A stretch of DNA of 64,000 bases, taken from assembly GCA_028724885.1 (NCBI GenBank), contig JAQYTJ010000055.1:1-64000 (forward strand), given 5' to 3'. Source of the DNA: Bacteroidales bacterium (GTDB lineage: Bacteria > Bacteroidota > Bacteroidia > Bacteroidales > UBA932). The position numbers and the translations under genes are program-made. Below the pieces are notes generated by a model. It did not search any database. It saw nothing but the letters and a program-made list of their open reading frames with translations, and was not told where the DNA came from. Positions within the stretch are counted from its first letter, which is position 1. The number at the start of each line of letters is the position of its first letter. Shown here one piece after another: positions 45,457 to 55,213 of this stretch.

Positions 45457-47880
45457 ATGAATGCGAGATTCATAAAAATGCTGCTCTGTGTCGTTATTTC
45501 ATTGAATGCGATATATTCAGTGAACGCCCAGAATGCGGATGACGAAGCTAGGCTAAAAGAAAGTGTCATTGGTGATTTAAGGCTAGAAGCCATACGCCAG
45601 CACCTAGATTCGGTGAGGCATAACAGGCATCGTCCGACGGTCGCCTTGGTGCTCTGCGGAGGCGGCGCTAAAGGTGCGGCTGAGGTAGGAGCAATGCAAT
45701 ATATGAAAAATGTAGGCATACCGATAGACATGGTTATCGGCACTAGCATCGGCGGACTTATTGGCGGAATATATTCATTGGGATACAGCGAGGATCAGCT
45801 AGATACATTGATTAGTAGCTTGGACTGGAATTATACTCTGAGCGATAAGATACCGCAGGCATATAGTTCATATGCCCAGAGGAAATATAAAGAGAAATAT
45901 GTCCTCTCTTTCCCTTTCTACTATGACAGCACGCCTTATGGAATGAGGTTTGAAGATAATTCGCGAATAGAACGTAAGTCTTTGAACAAGATACGCTTGG
46001 GTGCAGGCAATTCAGACGCTTCATCAATTGTGAAGAATAACCTTCTAGGCAGCCTGCCTTCGGGGATGATTTATGGCCAGAATGTAACCAACATATTCAG
46101 TTCTATTTCTGTCAGTTATCAAGATTCCATTGATTTCTATAAGCTGCCAATTCCTTTCATCTGCGTTGCAACTGATTTGGTCTCAGGCAAGGCGAAGGTG
46201 TGGAATGAGGGGAAATTAAACACTGCGCTCCGTTCAACTATGTCCATTCCTGGAATGTTCACGCCTGTTAAAACAGACGGAATGGTGCTGGTAGATGGGG
46301 GGATGAGGAATAATTTCCCTGCGGACATCGCTAAGGCAGCAGGGGCTGACATAATAATTGGCATAGATCTTTCAGAAGGCTACAAGGGCTACGACGAGAT
46401 TAACAATCTGATGGACATTTTTGGCGCTGGAATTGACATGATGGGGCGTAATTCCTTCGAGAATAACGTGATGATACCGGATGTAACGATCAAGCCGGAC
46501 TTGAAAGACTATAACATGCTCAGTTTTGATTCGCAGAGTATAGACACAATGTATCAAAGAGGATACAAGGCTGCGCTGGCTGTAGCGGACAAGCTGGATT
46601 CACTTAAGGCAGTGATTGGTCCTGACACTACGACTCTTGGCAGAAAACGCGCCGAAGACATTATAAATAAGAAAGTCATGGTGGATTGGGTCGAGGTCAT
46701 CGGGGTAACTGACGCAGAAAGTGCTTACCTGATGAAGCAGCTGAAAATCAAGGCTGGAACCATGATGGACAAGGACGATTTCGAGGATGCTCAGGCAACG
46801 ATTCTTGGCACAGGGGCATTTGATTACGTGAATTACGAGCTAAGCGGGACTTGCGAGCCATACAGGCTGAGATTCATATGCAGGCGCGGACCCATCAACC
46901 AGCTAGGCTTGAGTGGGAGGTTTGACACCGAGGAAATTGTCTCGATGCTGGTTAACGTGGGTTTCGGAGTGCATAAGCTTCAAGGCCACTCGTTGGATTT
47001 CACTGGCAAGGTCGGAACAAATCCATACGTTAATCTCGTGTATTCGTATATCGATCCTAAGGGCATGACACTCAATGCTTTTGCTGGAGTTAGATACACA
47101 GATAGGAATATGTTCAGCATTGGTGACAATAAGTTCAAGATTAACTTCTTGGATGTGCGCCAGGAACTGTATTTCTCGAATATTCGTTGGTCAAATTTCT
47201 TCTTGAAGGTTGGCGCTAGGAATGACTACTATCATGTTAGTTCGATGATGGCAAAGCAGGTCACTGGTGATTATGACATAAATCAGCTCAGCAACGATTA
47301 CATATCGGCATTCGTGGACGCAATCGCTGACTCTTTTGATAATTCCTATACCCCAACGAAGGGACGCTCGCTGAAACTTTCCTACGAATGGGTTTTCGGC
47401 GGCTTCCCTAGCAAGTTCAATAATTTTCACACGTTCCAGTTTAGCGGCAAGTGGTTGTTTGGCGGCGATGCATTCGCAGTTATGCCTTCGATAGATGCCC
47501 GCTATCTTCTGGGTTCAGATGTGCCTGTGCCATATACGAACACTATTGGCGGCAATCTGGCAGGCCGTTATCTCGACCAGCAGATTCCATTCATGGGAAT
47601 AGATAATGCAGCTGCAATGCAGACTATGCTTGCAGTTAGTGGCGTTGACGTGCGCTTCAAGCTATTCAAGAACAATTACTTGTCAGGAGTATTTAACTAT
47701 GCTGCCACCTTCGACGATTTCAAAGATATAAATAGCTGGAGTTCCGAGGTCCACGATTATTTCGGATGTGGGCTACAATACGTTTATAATTCTATCATCG
47801 GACCAGTGAAATGCAATATTCATTGGTCAAGTTATAATCGCAAGGTGGGCGCATACCTTAGCGTTGGATTCGATTTCTGA
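45457..47880 (+). CDS. Patatin-like phospholipase with C-terminal outer-membrane barrel (BamA/D15-like)
   Basis: LVLCGGGAKGAAEVGAMQYM, GTSIGGLIGGIYSLG, VDGGMRNNFPADIAKAAGADIIIGIDLSEG; C-terminal beta-rich region ending VGFDF. Confidence 0.93.
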   Translation: MNARFIKMLLCVVISLNAIYSVNAQNADDEARLKESVIGDLRLEAIRQHLDSVRHNRHRPTVALVLCGGGAKGAAEVGAMQYMKNVGIPIDMVIGTSIGGLIGGIYSLGYSEDQLDTLISSLDWNYTLSDKIPQAYSSYAQRKYKEKYVLSFPFYYDSTPYGMRFEDNSRIERKSLNKIRLGAGNSDASSIVKNNLLGSLPSGMIYGQNVTNIFSSISVSYQDSIDFYKLPIPFICVATDLVSGKAKVWNEGKLNTALRSTMSIPGMFTPVKTDGMVLVDGGMRNNFPADIAKAAGADIIIGIDLSEGYKGYDEINNLMDIFGAGIDMMGRNSFENNVMIPDVTIKPDLKDYNMLSFDSQSIDTMYQRGYKAALAVADKLDSLKAVIGPDTTTLGRKRAEDIINKKVMVDWVEVIGVTDAESAYLMKQLKIKAGTMMDKDDFEDAQATILGTGAFDYVNYELSGTCEPYRLRFICRRGPINQLGLSGRFDTEEIVSMLVNVGFGVHKLQGHSLDFTGKVGTNPYVNLVYSYIDPKGMTLNAFAGVRYTDRNMFSIGDNKFKINFLDVRQELYFSNIRWSNFFLKVGARNDYYHVSSMMAKQVTGDYDINQLSNDYISAFVDAIADSFDNSYTPTKGRSLKLSYEWVFGGFPSKFNNFHTFQFSGKWLFGGDAFAVMPSIDARYLLGSDVPVPYTNTIGGNLAGRYLDQQIPFMGIDNAAAMQTMLAVSGVDVRFKLFKNNYLSGVFNYAATFDDFKDINSWSSEVHDYFGCGLQYVYNSIIGPVKCNIHWSSYNRKVGAYLSVGFDF

Positions 47881-47883
47881 TTC

Positions 47884-48351
47884 ATGGATATGGAATATTC
47901 GAAAATATTGAATAGCCTTCAGCGGCAGTGCGTCAAGAGGGAGTATTGCCAATATGACATATTCGGAAAGGCTCTTAAGGCATTTGAGGGAGACAGGGAT
48001 CTTGCGCAGCGGGCAGTTGCTGCTTTGGCGGCTGACAAGTTCGTCGATGATTCTAGGTACGCCGCTGCCTTTGCTAGGGAAAAGTCTCGCCTGAACGGGT
48101 GGGGACCTGCCAAAATCTCTTTCGCTCTAAAGATGAAAGGCATATCTCGAGCTGCCATTTCAGCCGCTCTTGATGAGGTGGATCCTGATGAGGCTCGCAA
48201 GAAGATGCACTCAGTCATGGAAGTGAAGTGCAAGGCACTGGAAGGTGATCCGGAGAAAAAGCTGAAGCTGCTTAAGTTCGGGCTTGCAAGGGGCTATGGA
48301 TATGATGCCCTGGCTCCAGTCGTGGAGGAACTGATTTCAGGAGCAGAATAA
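47884..48351 (+). CDS. recX: Regulatory protein RecX
   Basis: FVDDSRYAAAFAREKSRLNGWGPAKISFALKMKGIS; KLLKFGLARGYGYDALAPVVEEL. Confidence 0.88.
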   Translation: MDMEYSKILNSLQRQCVKREYCQYDIFGKALKAFEGDRDLAQRAVAALAADKFVDDSRYAAAFAREKSRLNGWGPAKISFALKMKGISRAAISAALDEVDPDEARKKMHSVMEVKCKALEGDPEKKLKLLKFGLARGYGYDALAPVVEELISGAE

Positions 48352-48406
48352 CCTCTGGGAGCTATGATTTGGCAATTCGGAATATAATGCCGACCTTTGC
48401 CACTCT

Positions 48407-49738
48407 ATGAAAATCAGGCTTTCCGATCATTTCTCGTACGGGATTCTTTTCCGTTTCACGATTCCGACAATAGGCATGATGTTATTTGCCTCGGTATACA
48501 ACATCGTGGACGGGCTTTTCGTGTCTAATATGGTCGGGAAAACCCCTTTCGCAGCCCTCAATCTCATATTCCCTTTCATTCAGATGCTGACATCCTTCGG
48601 GTTCATGATAGGAACTGGTGGAACGGCAATGGTTTCAAGGCTTTTAGGACAGAAGGATTATGCCAAGGCCAATAAGGTTTTTTCTATGCTGGTGTATTTT
48701 GCTTTGGCTCTGGGCGTTATTCTGGCTGTCATTGGGATTTTGTTCGTTAGAAAAGTCTCAATCTTCTTTGGCGCCACAGAAGACATGTTGGATCAATGCG
48801 TCCTTTATGGCTCTATATGCTTGTCAGCGTTGCCGGCTGCAATGCTGCAATTTGTATTTCAACCATTGATGATTACTGCAGCCAAGCCAACGATGGGATT
48901 CTGGGTTACCATAGGAGCCGGGCTCATGAATATTTGCATGGATGCCTTATTCATTGGCGTATTTCATTGGGGGTTGGCTGGTGCGGCTGCCGCTACTGGA
49001 CTGAGCCAGTGCGTTGGCGGTTTCGTGCCTCTTGCCTATTTTGCAAGGAAGAATTCTTCGCTGCTGAAACTCGGAAGGCCGGCCAGAAAAGCTGGAATTC
49101 TGCTAAATGCCTGTGCCAACGGCTCTTCTGAGTTATTGTCCAATATCTCAGCCTCTGTCGTCGGGATGCTGTTTAATTACCAGCTGATGAAATATCTTGG
49201 GGAAAATGGAGTAGCGGCCTATGGCGTGCTAATGTACATAAACTTCATATTTCTAGCTATTTTCATTGGATATTCCGTCGGGGTCGGACCAGTGATAGGC
49301 TATAATTTCGGAGCAGAAAATCATGATGAGCTTAAGAATATTTTCTCGAAGAGCATAAAGATTATAGCCATGTTTGCCGTTTTGATGACGTTGTTTGCAG
49401 AACTGCTTGCTGGACCGCTGGCTTCGAGCTTCGTCGGCTATGATCACGAGCTCTGGTTGCTTACTCGTCATGCTTTCCGAATATATTCTGTCGCTTTCCT
49501 GCTGTGCGGATTCAATATTTTTGGCTCGGCTCTCTTCACTGCTCTCAGCAACGGCGTGATTTCGGCTGTCATTTCTTTTTTCAGAACGCTTGTCTGCGAA
49601 GTGGCTGCGATTATGCTGCTGCCTTTGATTTTCGGCATCAATGGAATCTGGGGCTCCGTCATCGCCGCTGAAATCGTCGCCCTGGGACTGACGACCTTCT
49701 TCGTCCTCCGCTTCCGTCCGAAGTACCGCTACTTCTAG
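48407..49738 (+). CDS. MATE family efflux transporter
   Basis: Multi-TM; IPTIGMMLFASVYNIVDGLFVSNMVGKTPFAALNLIFP, GTGGTAMVSRLLGQKDYAKANKVFS. Confidence 0.92.
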   Translation: MKIRLSDHFSYGILFRFTIPTIGMMLFASVYNIVDGLFVSNMVGKTPFAALNLIFPFIQMLTSFGFMIGTGGTAMVSRLLGQKDYAKANKVFSMLVYFALALGVILAVIGILFVRKVSIFFGATEDMLDQCVLYGSICLSALPAAMLQFVFQPLMITAAKPTMGFWVTIGAGLMNICMDALFIGVFHWGLAGAAAATGLSQCVGGFVPLAYFARKNSSLLKLGRPARKAGILLNACANGSSELLSNISASVVGMLFNYQLMKYLGENGVAAYGVLMYINFIFLAIFIGYSVGVGPVIGYNFGAENHDELKNIFSKSIKIIAMFAVLMTLFAELLAGPLASSFVGYDHELWLLTRHAFRIYSVAFLLCGFNIFGSALFTALSNGVISAVISFFRTLVCEVAAIMLLPLIFGINGIWGSVIAAEIVALGLTTFFVLRFRPKYRYF

Positions 49739-49765
49739 CGGCTTTAGGATTTATGCAACACCCTG

Positions 49766-49832
49766 TCATCCTGGACTTGTTTCAGTATTTAGTGCCTGCG
49801 GACCGGATTCTGGGTCAAGCCCGGATGACGTA
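49766..49832 (+). repeat. Degenerate palindromic repeats
   Basis: CATCCTGGACTTGTTTCAGTAT and CCGGATTCTGGGTCAAGCCCGG. Confidence 0.65.
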
Positions 49833-49909
49833 AGGGAATCGATTCTCTCGGTGTAATGATTTGTTGAAAAGTTGTTGGCATATTCCTATGTAAAGAGAGT
49901 GAGAATTGC

Positions 49910-49917
49910 TAATTTTG
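49910..49917 (+). promoter_or_regulatory. Bacteroidota -7 element (TAATTTTG) upstream of purC
   Basis: TAnnTTTG match about 30 bp before the ATG. Confidence 0.5.
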
Positions 49918-49945
49918 TGGGCGGAACTTAATATTCATAAAATAT

Positions 49946-50887
49946 ATGGAAGCAATTGTCAATACCGATTTCAAGCTGCCTGGACAAACAGGGAAGTACG
50001 TCGGGAAAGTTCGTGATGTCTATGACATCGAAGGAAAGTATCTGGTCATGGTCGTGACAGACAGAATCTCGGCCTTTGATGTGGTTTTGCCTAAAGGTAT
50101 ACCTTACAAAGGGCAGGTGCTGAACAGGATAGCAGCTAAGTTCCTGGATGCGACGAAGGACATTCTTCCGAACTGGAAAATCGCAGTTCCGGATCCTTCG
50201 GTGACAATTGGTTACAAATGCGAACCATTCAGAGTCGAGATGGTCATCAGGGGTTACCTCGCCGGCCATGCATGGAGAGAGTACAAGGCGGGAAAGCGCG
50301 AACTCTGCGGCGTGAAACTACCAGACGGCATGGTGGAGAATCAGAGGTTCCCTGAACCCATCATCACTCCGACTTCAAAAGCCATCGAAGGACACGACGA
50401 AGACGTGACCAGAGATGATATCATCTCTAGCGGCCTCGTAGGTAAAGAGGATTACGCTAAGCTGGAGGAATATACAAGGGCGATTTTCGCTCGCGGAACG
50501 GAAATCGCTGCCAAGCAAGGCCTGCTGTTGGTAGACACCAAATACGAATTCGGCAAGAAGGACGGTCAGATTTACCTTATGGATGAGGTGCACACCCCGG
50601 ACTCTTCCCGCTATTTCTATTCCGACGGCTATGAAGAAAGGCTGGCCAAAGGCGAGCATCAGAAACAGCTTTCCAAGGAATTCGTTCGAGAATGGCTGAT
50701 GGCAGGTGGCTTCCAGGGACAGGCGGGGCAGAAGGTTCCGGAAATGACTCCTGAGGTGGTAAACAGCATCACCGACCGCTACATCGAGCTCTTCGAGCAT
50801 ATCACCGGCGACAAATTCCAGAAGACTGAATATACCGCCGGAAGCATTGAAAAGAACGTCCTCGACTGCCTCTCCACGCTGAAATAG
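49946..50887 (+). CDS. purC: Phosphoribosylaminoimidazolesuccinocarboxamide synthase
   Basis: [90 protein letters not shown]. Confidence 0.97.
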   Translation: MEAIVNTDFKLPGQTGKYVGKVRDVYDIEGKYLVMVVTDRISAFDVVLPKGIPYKGQVLNRIAAKFLDATKDILPNWKIAVPDPSVTIGYKCEPFRVEMVIRGYLAGHAWREYKAGKRELCGVKLPDGMVENQRFPEPIITPTSKAIEGHDEDVTRDDIISSGLVGKEDYAKLEEYTRAIFARGTEIAAKQGLLLVDTKYEFGKKDGQIYLMDEVHTPDSSRYFYSDGYEERLAKGEHQKQLSKEFVREWLMAGGFQGQAGQKVPEMTPEVVNSITDRYIELFEHITGDKFQKTEYTAGSIEKNVLDCLSTLK

Positions 50888-50916
50888 ATATTCTGGATTT
50901 TAATCCGGGAGGCAGG

Positions 50917-51678
50917 TTATTTTGATTTCTTGGCAGAGGACTTTTCTTTTTTAGATGCAGCGCTCTTGTGATAAATCCAGTCGGGGTAGGCGAGTTTCGG
51001 CTCAAGGGCAGCAATCTGGTTAGCGCGCATCATGAGATAACTCGTCGGGCGGGCAGCATTGCGTCGAAGCGGATTCGGCAGGCATGCGGCAATCAGGCAG
51101 CATTGCTGGCGAGTCATCTTCGCCGCAGTGGTTCCGAACAGCTGCTCTGCGGCAGCCTCGCTCCCATATATTCCTTTACCCATCTCGATGACATTCAGAT
51201 AGACCTCCATTATCCGCTCCTTGCTCCAGAGCGCCTCGATGAGCACCGTGAAATAGGCCTCTAAGCCCTTCCTGCACCATGAACGCGACTGGAACAGGAA
51301 CACATTCTTTGCAGTCTGCTGGGAAATCGTGCTTGCCCCACGTATCCTCTGCCTCTTCCCGGATTCATATTCCTGCCTGGCTTCTTTGATGGCTTTCCAG
51401 TCGAACCCATTGTGCTTGTCGAACAGATTGTCTTCGCTAGCCATCACTGCACGAGCCATCTCTGGCGAAATGTTCTTATATCTTACCCACTTGTAGTGAG
51501 TGTGATATTTTTTGTCGTCACGGAACTGAATCGACCGCTGAATCATCGTGGGGGTGACAAGAATCGGGCACCACTTCAGTACGATGACGCTCACCAGCGA
51601 AAGCGCAATGAGCGCCAGCGGCAGCTTTATCAGAAGCAGCCTCCACAAACGTCCAAGGAATGTCCTCTTCTTTGCCAT
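50917..51678 (-). CDS. mtgA: Monofunctional biosynthetic peptidoglycan transglycosylase
   Basis: GT51 motifs AVMASEDNLFDKHNGFDWKAI, RIRGASTISQQTAKNVFLFQSRSWCRKGLEAYFTVLIEALWSKERIMEVYLNVIEMGKGIYG. Confidence 0.96.
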   Translation of the reverse strand: MAKKRTFLGRLWRLLLIKLPLALIALSLVSVIVLKWCPILVTPTMIQRSIQFRDDKKYHTHYKWVRYKNISPEMARAVMASEDNLFDKHNGFDWKAIKEARQEYESGKRQRIRGASTISQQTAKNVFLFQSRSWCRKGLEAYFTVLIEALWSKERIMEVYLNVIEMGKGIYGSEAAAEQLFGTTAAKMTRQQCCLIAACLPNPLRRNAARPTSYLMMRANQIAALEPKLAYPDWIYHKSAASKKEKSSAKKSK

Positions 51679-51799
51679 AAAGAATATTAAAGGTTGCGAA
51701 ATTAATCATTTTCCGGAAATATTGTCTGTCGGCCTTCTCTGATAGGTTAGAAATATGCCGAATATTGGCTATATTCGCAAAATGCAATATCCTAATGTT

Positions 51800-53197
51800 A
51801 TGAAAGCAAGATTTTTCCTTCTGGCAGCTACTGCTGTGGCGCTCTTCGCCCCCAAAACATTCTCACAGTCAAAGATAGACCCCAAGGGTGGCATCTCCGC
51901 TGATATTCTCTCCGAGATTTCAAAGGGCTATGAGGGCGCAGCATCGGACAAGGCAATACGCAATGCGCTCAATTCCAATTCCATAAGCGTGCTCGCCACA
52001 AATGTGGACAATCTTGCCATGATAGACACCCATTTCTCTGATGAAGTGAAGACCAAGGGCCGCACGAACCAGAAATCCTCCGGCAGGTGCTGGCTGTTCT
52101 CCGGACTTAACGTGCTTAGGTCCAGAATGATCGAGAAGCATGACCTAGGCAGTTTCACTTTCTCGCAAAACTACATATTCTTTTACGATCAGCTGGAGAA
52201 GGCAAACTTGTTCTTGCAGGGCGTGATTGACACGAAAGATCTTCCTTTCGACGATAGGAAAGTTGACTGGCTGTTCAGCAACCCTATCGGCGACGGCGGG
52301 CAGTTCACCGGCGTTGCAAACCTGGTGATGAAGTACGGTCTGGTGCCATCAGATGCCATGCCGGAGACATATTCAGCAAATAACACCTCTGGGATGCGCA
52401 GCCAGATTGCCACTAAACTGAGGGAAGACGGCTTGAAGTTGCGAGATGCTTCTAAGAAAGACTGCCATGAGATGAAGGTCCAGATGTTGAAGGAACTTTA
52501 TAGAATGCTGGTACTCTGTCTCGGTGAGCCACCGAAGGAGTTCGAATGGACAAGATATAATTCGAAGAACGAATTCGTAAGCCGCAAGACCTATTCTCCG
52601 AAGTCGTTCTATGCAGAGTTCATCGGTGAGGATCTTGAAAACAACTACGTCATGCTTATGAACGACCCTTCCCGCGAGTACGGCAAGGTCTATGAAATCG
52701 ATTACGACCGTCACGTCTATGACGGCCAGAACTGGCTGTATGTCAACCTGCCAATAGAACGCATCAAGGAAATAGCAATCGCTTCAATCAAGGCCAACAC
52801 TGCCATGTACTTCTCCTGCGACGTGGGCAAGTTCATGGACAGGACGAAGGGCACTCTGGACCTTCGGAACTACGACTACGGCTCACTCTTCGGAACTACT
52901 TTCGGCATGGACAAGAAGCAGAGGATAATGACCCACGCCAGCGGCTCATCCCACGCAATGACTCTGATTGCGACTGACCTGCGTGACGGCAAGCCCGTCA
53001 AATGGATGGTGGAGAACAGCTGGGGCGAGACATCAGGCTACAAGGGCAACCTCATCATGACCGACGACTGGTTCAATGAATACATGTTCCGTCTCGTCGC
53101 AGAGAAGAGATTCATTCCAGCCGATATCATGGATATGCTGAGTCAGAAACCGATCCTCCTCCCCGCCTGGGACCCGATGTTCCTCCCGGAGGAATAA
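51800..53197 (+). CDS. Secreted C1 family peptidase (aminopeptidase C/bleomycin hydrolase)
   Basis: QKSSGRCWLFSGLNVLR (Cys), THASGSSHAMTLIATDL (His), WMVENSWGETSGYKG (Asn); signal peptide from Met at 51800. Confidence 0.95.
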   Translation: MKARFFLLAATAVALFAPKTFSQSKIDPKGGISADILSEISKGYEGAASDKAIRNALNSNSISVLATNVDNLAMIDTHFSDEVKTKGRTNQKSSGRCWLFSGLNVLRSRMIEKHDLGSFTFSQNYIFFYDQLEKANLFLQGVIDTKDLPFDDRKVDWLFSNPIGDGGQFTGVANLVMKYGLVPSDAMPETYSANNTSGMRSQIATKLREDGLKLRDASKKDCHEMKVQMLKELYRMLVLCLGEPPKEFEWTRYNSKNEFVSRKTYSPKSFYAEFIGEDLENNYVMLMNDPSREYGKVYEIDYDRHVYDGQNWLYVNLPIERIKEIAIASIKANTAMYFSCDVGKFMDRTKGTLDLRNYDYGSLFGTTFGMDKKQRIMTHASGSSHAMTLIATDLRDGKPVKWMVENSWGETSGYKGNLIMTDDWFNEYMFRLVAEKRFIPADIMDMLSQKPILLPAWDPMFLPEE

Positions 53198-53343
53198 TGC
53201 GCTATTCCGTAATTTCCGATGCTTGAAAACTGCAATATCCAGCTAATTCAGGCTATGCAAAACTGCACTGTTCTTCAAAAAAATAGTGTGCGTATTCATT
53301 ACTCCGACAAATAATTTCAGCTACGACGGACGATATATTTAAT

Positions 53344-53371
53344 TAACATTTTGTTAATAACATTTTGTTAA
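53344..53371 (+). repeat. Two perfect 14-bp direct repeats, each nearly palindromic
   Basis: TAACATTTTGTTAA at 53344-53357 and 53358-53371. Confidence 0.95.
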
Positions 53372-53380
53372 TTATATTTG
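53350..53380 (+). promoter_or_regulatory. Bacteroidota-type promoter: TTTG-N19-TATATTTG
   Basis: TTTG at 53350-53353, TATATTTG at 53373-53380, spacing 19 nt. Confidence 0.7.
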
Positions 53381-53393
53381 CTAAAATCAGAAA

Positions 53394-53817
53394 ATGCATA
53401 GACGTGTGCGCCTTGCAAGAGATAACTGATATCTCTAAATTTTTCAGGGCCTCTGGAGGAATAAGACCCCTGATAAGCTACGTTCCGTTTATTTGCCTGC
53501 CGCAGGTTTCCATCACCTGGCAATACGACGAGGAAACTTCCCTGACTTTGAACTCTATGCTGAACTATTTTGAAAGCAGCCAGACAGCTATCCTTGTTGC
53601 AATTGACGAATTGCAACAGATAAGAGAGTTTCGGGACGTGAATATGGAGGCTAAGCTCAGATTGTTTATTCAGCCTCTGGGCAATGTATGCTTCATATTC
53701 ATTGTCAGCAGTATGCATGTCATTAGCGGTATATTCATGGACATGGTGTGCGGCATATCAGACGTATGTCTGCTGAAGTATTGGCAAAATGTGCTGAATG
53801 TCAGCATTTTATGGTAA
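53394..53817 (+). pseudogene. Internal remnant of an AAA-family ATP-binding protein
   Basis: Walker-B-like AILVAIDELQQIREFRDVNMEAKLRLFIQPLGNVCFIFIVSS; no Walker A or C-terminal domain. Confidence 0.6.
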
Positions 53818-53860
53818 AATTTAGGAATGAGAATACAATAAAAGCATATCCCAGAACGCA

Positions 53861-55129
53861 ATGAAAGTACTGATTATTTCCCAGAACCCATTCTCGTCTG
53901 CCGGGAACAACGGCAAGACTCTTGAGTCAATCTTCAAGTGTTTCAAGAAAGATGATCTGGCGCAATTATTTTTCAACGGCTATGAGAGGCCAGATTTCGA
54001 TTACTGCGGGAATTATTTCCGTATCTCCGAGCAAGATGTGCTGCTGCATGCTTTCGATAAGGACCAAGTTGGGCATAAGTGCGAAATGGAAGATGCTAAT
54101 TATGAGGAAACCAAAAGGTCATTCCGATTTCGAGCTCTCAGCCATTTTTTTTGGTCATTCGGCAGGTGGAAATCCAAAGGTCTTATCAGGTGGGTGTCTG
54201 ACTTCAATCCAGACGTGTTTTTCTTTGTGGGAGGAAATGTTCCATACGCTCATGACGTATCGATTTTTTTATCTGAATATTTCCACAGGCCATTGGCATC
54301 CTATTTCACCGATGATTATGTAATATACCCTGAACCAAAAAGCATGAGAGACAGGATCCGCCTTGCTGCTTTGAGAAAGAAGTATAGGAAAACTATCTCG
54401 CATTCCGGGCTTTGTTTTGCGATTTGTGAAGAGATGAGCAGGGAATATGGAAAATATTTCGGCAAAGAATTTTTCCCTATCATGAATATCATTGACAGAC
54501 CAGAAGATACCTCTCGAGTACAGCGGGATCTGATTCCAGATCAAAAGAACTATATAAGCTACTATGGTTCCTTGTATTACGAAAGGTGGAAGATGGTTGC
54601 GGATTTCGCCCATTTAGTGAGACTGACGGATGAAAAGGATGGCTGCGTCGGGAAACACGTAGTCCGCTTATTCACTACTTCCAAGATTGACGACGGGCAG
54701 AAACGGTATCTTGTAGAGGCCGGCGTGCTTATCTGCGATCCGGTGTTCGGGGATTCTTTGGCCGAATCCATGCGGGAATCTGCTTATCTTCTCCATGTGG
54801 AAAGCGATGATGCGTACTATCGTTCCAAGACCAGATTGTCTGTTTCCACAAAGATTCCTGAGTATCTCTTCTCCGGCAGATGCACCATAGCGTACGGGCC
54901 TCTTGAAGTCGCTTCAATGAAGCTACTGCTCGATAACCGGCTTGCCTGCGTGATTTCAAGCGAGTGGCCTCGGACGGAGTGCCTGGCTGTTCTTGGCAAC
55001 CTTTTCCATAATCGGAATCAGTACGACCAGATTACGGAACGGGCCCAGGCGTATTCGCAAAATAAATTCAATGCTAAGAAGATAAGGGAAGAATTCTATG
55101 AAAGATTGTCCTCGATGACGGAAGGATGA
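53861..55129 (+). CDS. Glycosyltransferase (GT4-like) of surface polysaccharide locus
   Basis: MKVLIISQNPFSSAGNNGKTLESIF; C-terminal KIPEYLFSGRCTIAYGPLEVASMKLL. Confidence 0.7.
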   Translation: MKVLIISQNPFSSAGNNGKTLESIFKCFKKDDLAQLFFNGYERPDFDYCGNYFRISEQDVLLHAFDKDQVGHKCEMEDANYEETKRSFRFRALSHFFWSFGRWKSKGLIRWVSDFNPDVFFFVGGNVPYAHDVSIFLSEYFHRPLASYFTDDYVIYPEPKSMRDRIRLAALRKKYRKTISHSGLCFAICEEMSREYGKYFGKEFFPIMNIIDRPEDTSRVQRDLIPDQKNYISYYGSLYYERWKMVADFAHLVRLTDEKDGCVGKHVVRLFTTSKIDDGQKRYLVEAGVLICDPVFGDSLAESMRESAYLLHVESDDAYYRSKTRLSVSTKIPEYLFSGRCTIAYGPLEVASMKLLLDNRLACVISSEWPRTECLAVLGNLFHNRNQYDQITERAQAYSQNKFNAKKIREEFYERLSSMTEG

Positions 55130-55213
55130 AGCGAATCCGAATTTCGGAATATATTAGTATCTTTATAAAATTTTTGACTAGCGGCAATTCTGTTTGAAGG
55201 CAAACGCATTTCG

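Noticed and set aside
53344-53371. Invertible capsule promoter
   Set aside because: Only abutting direct copies were seen; no flanking long inverted repeats or adjacent invertase gene, so inversion is unsupported.
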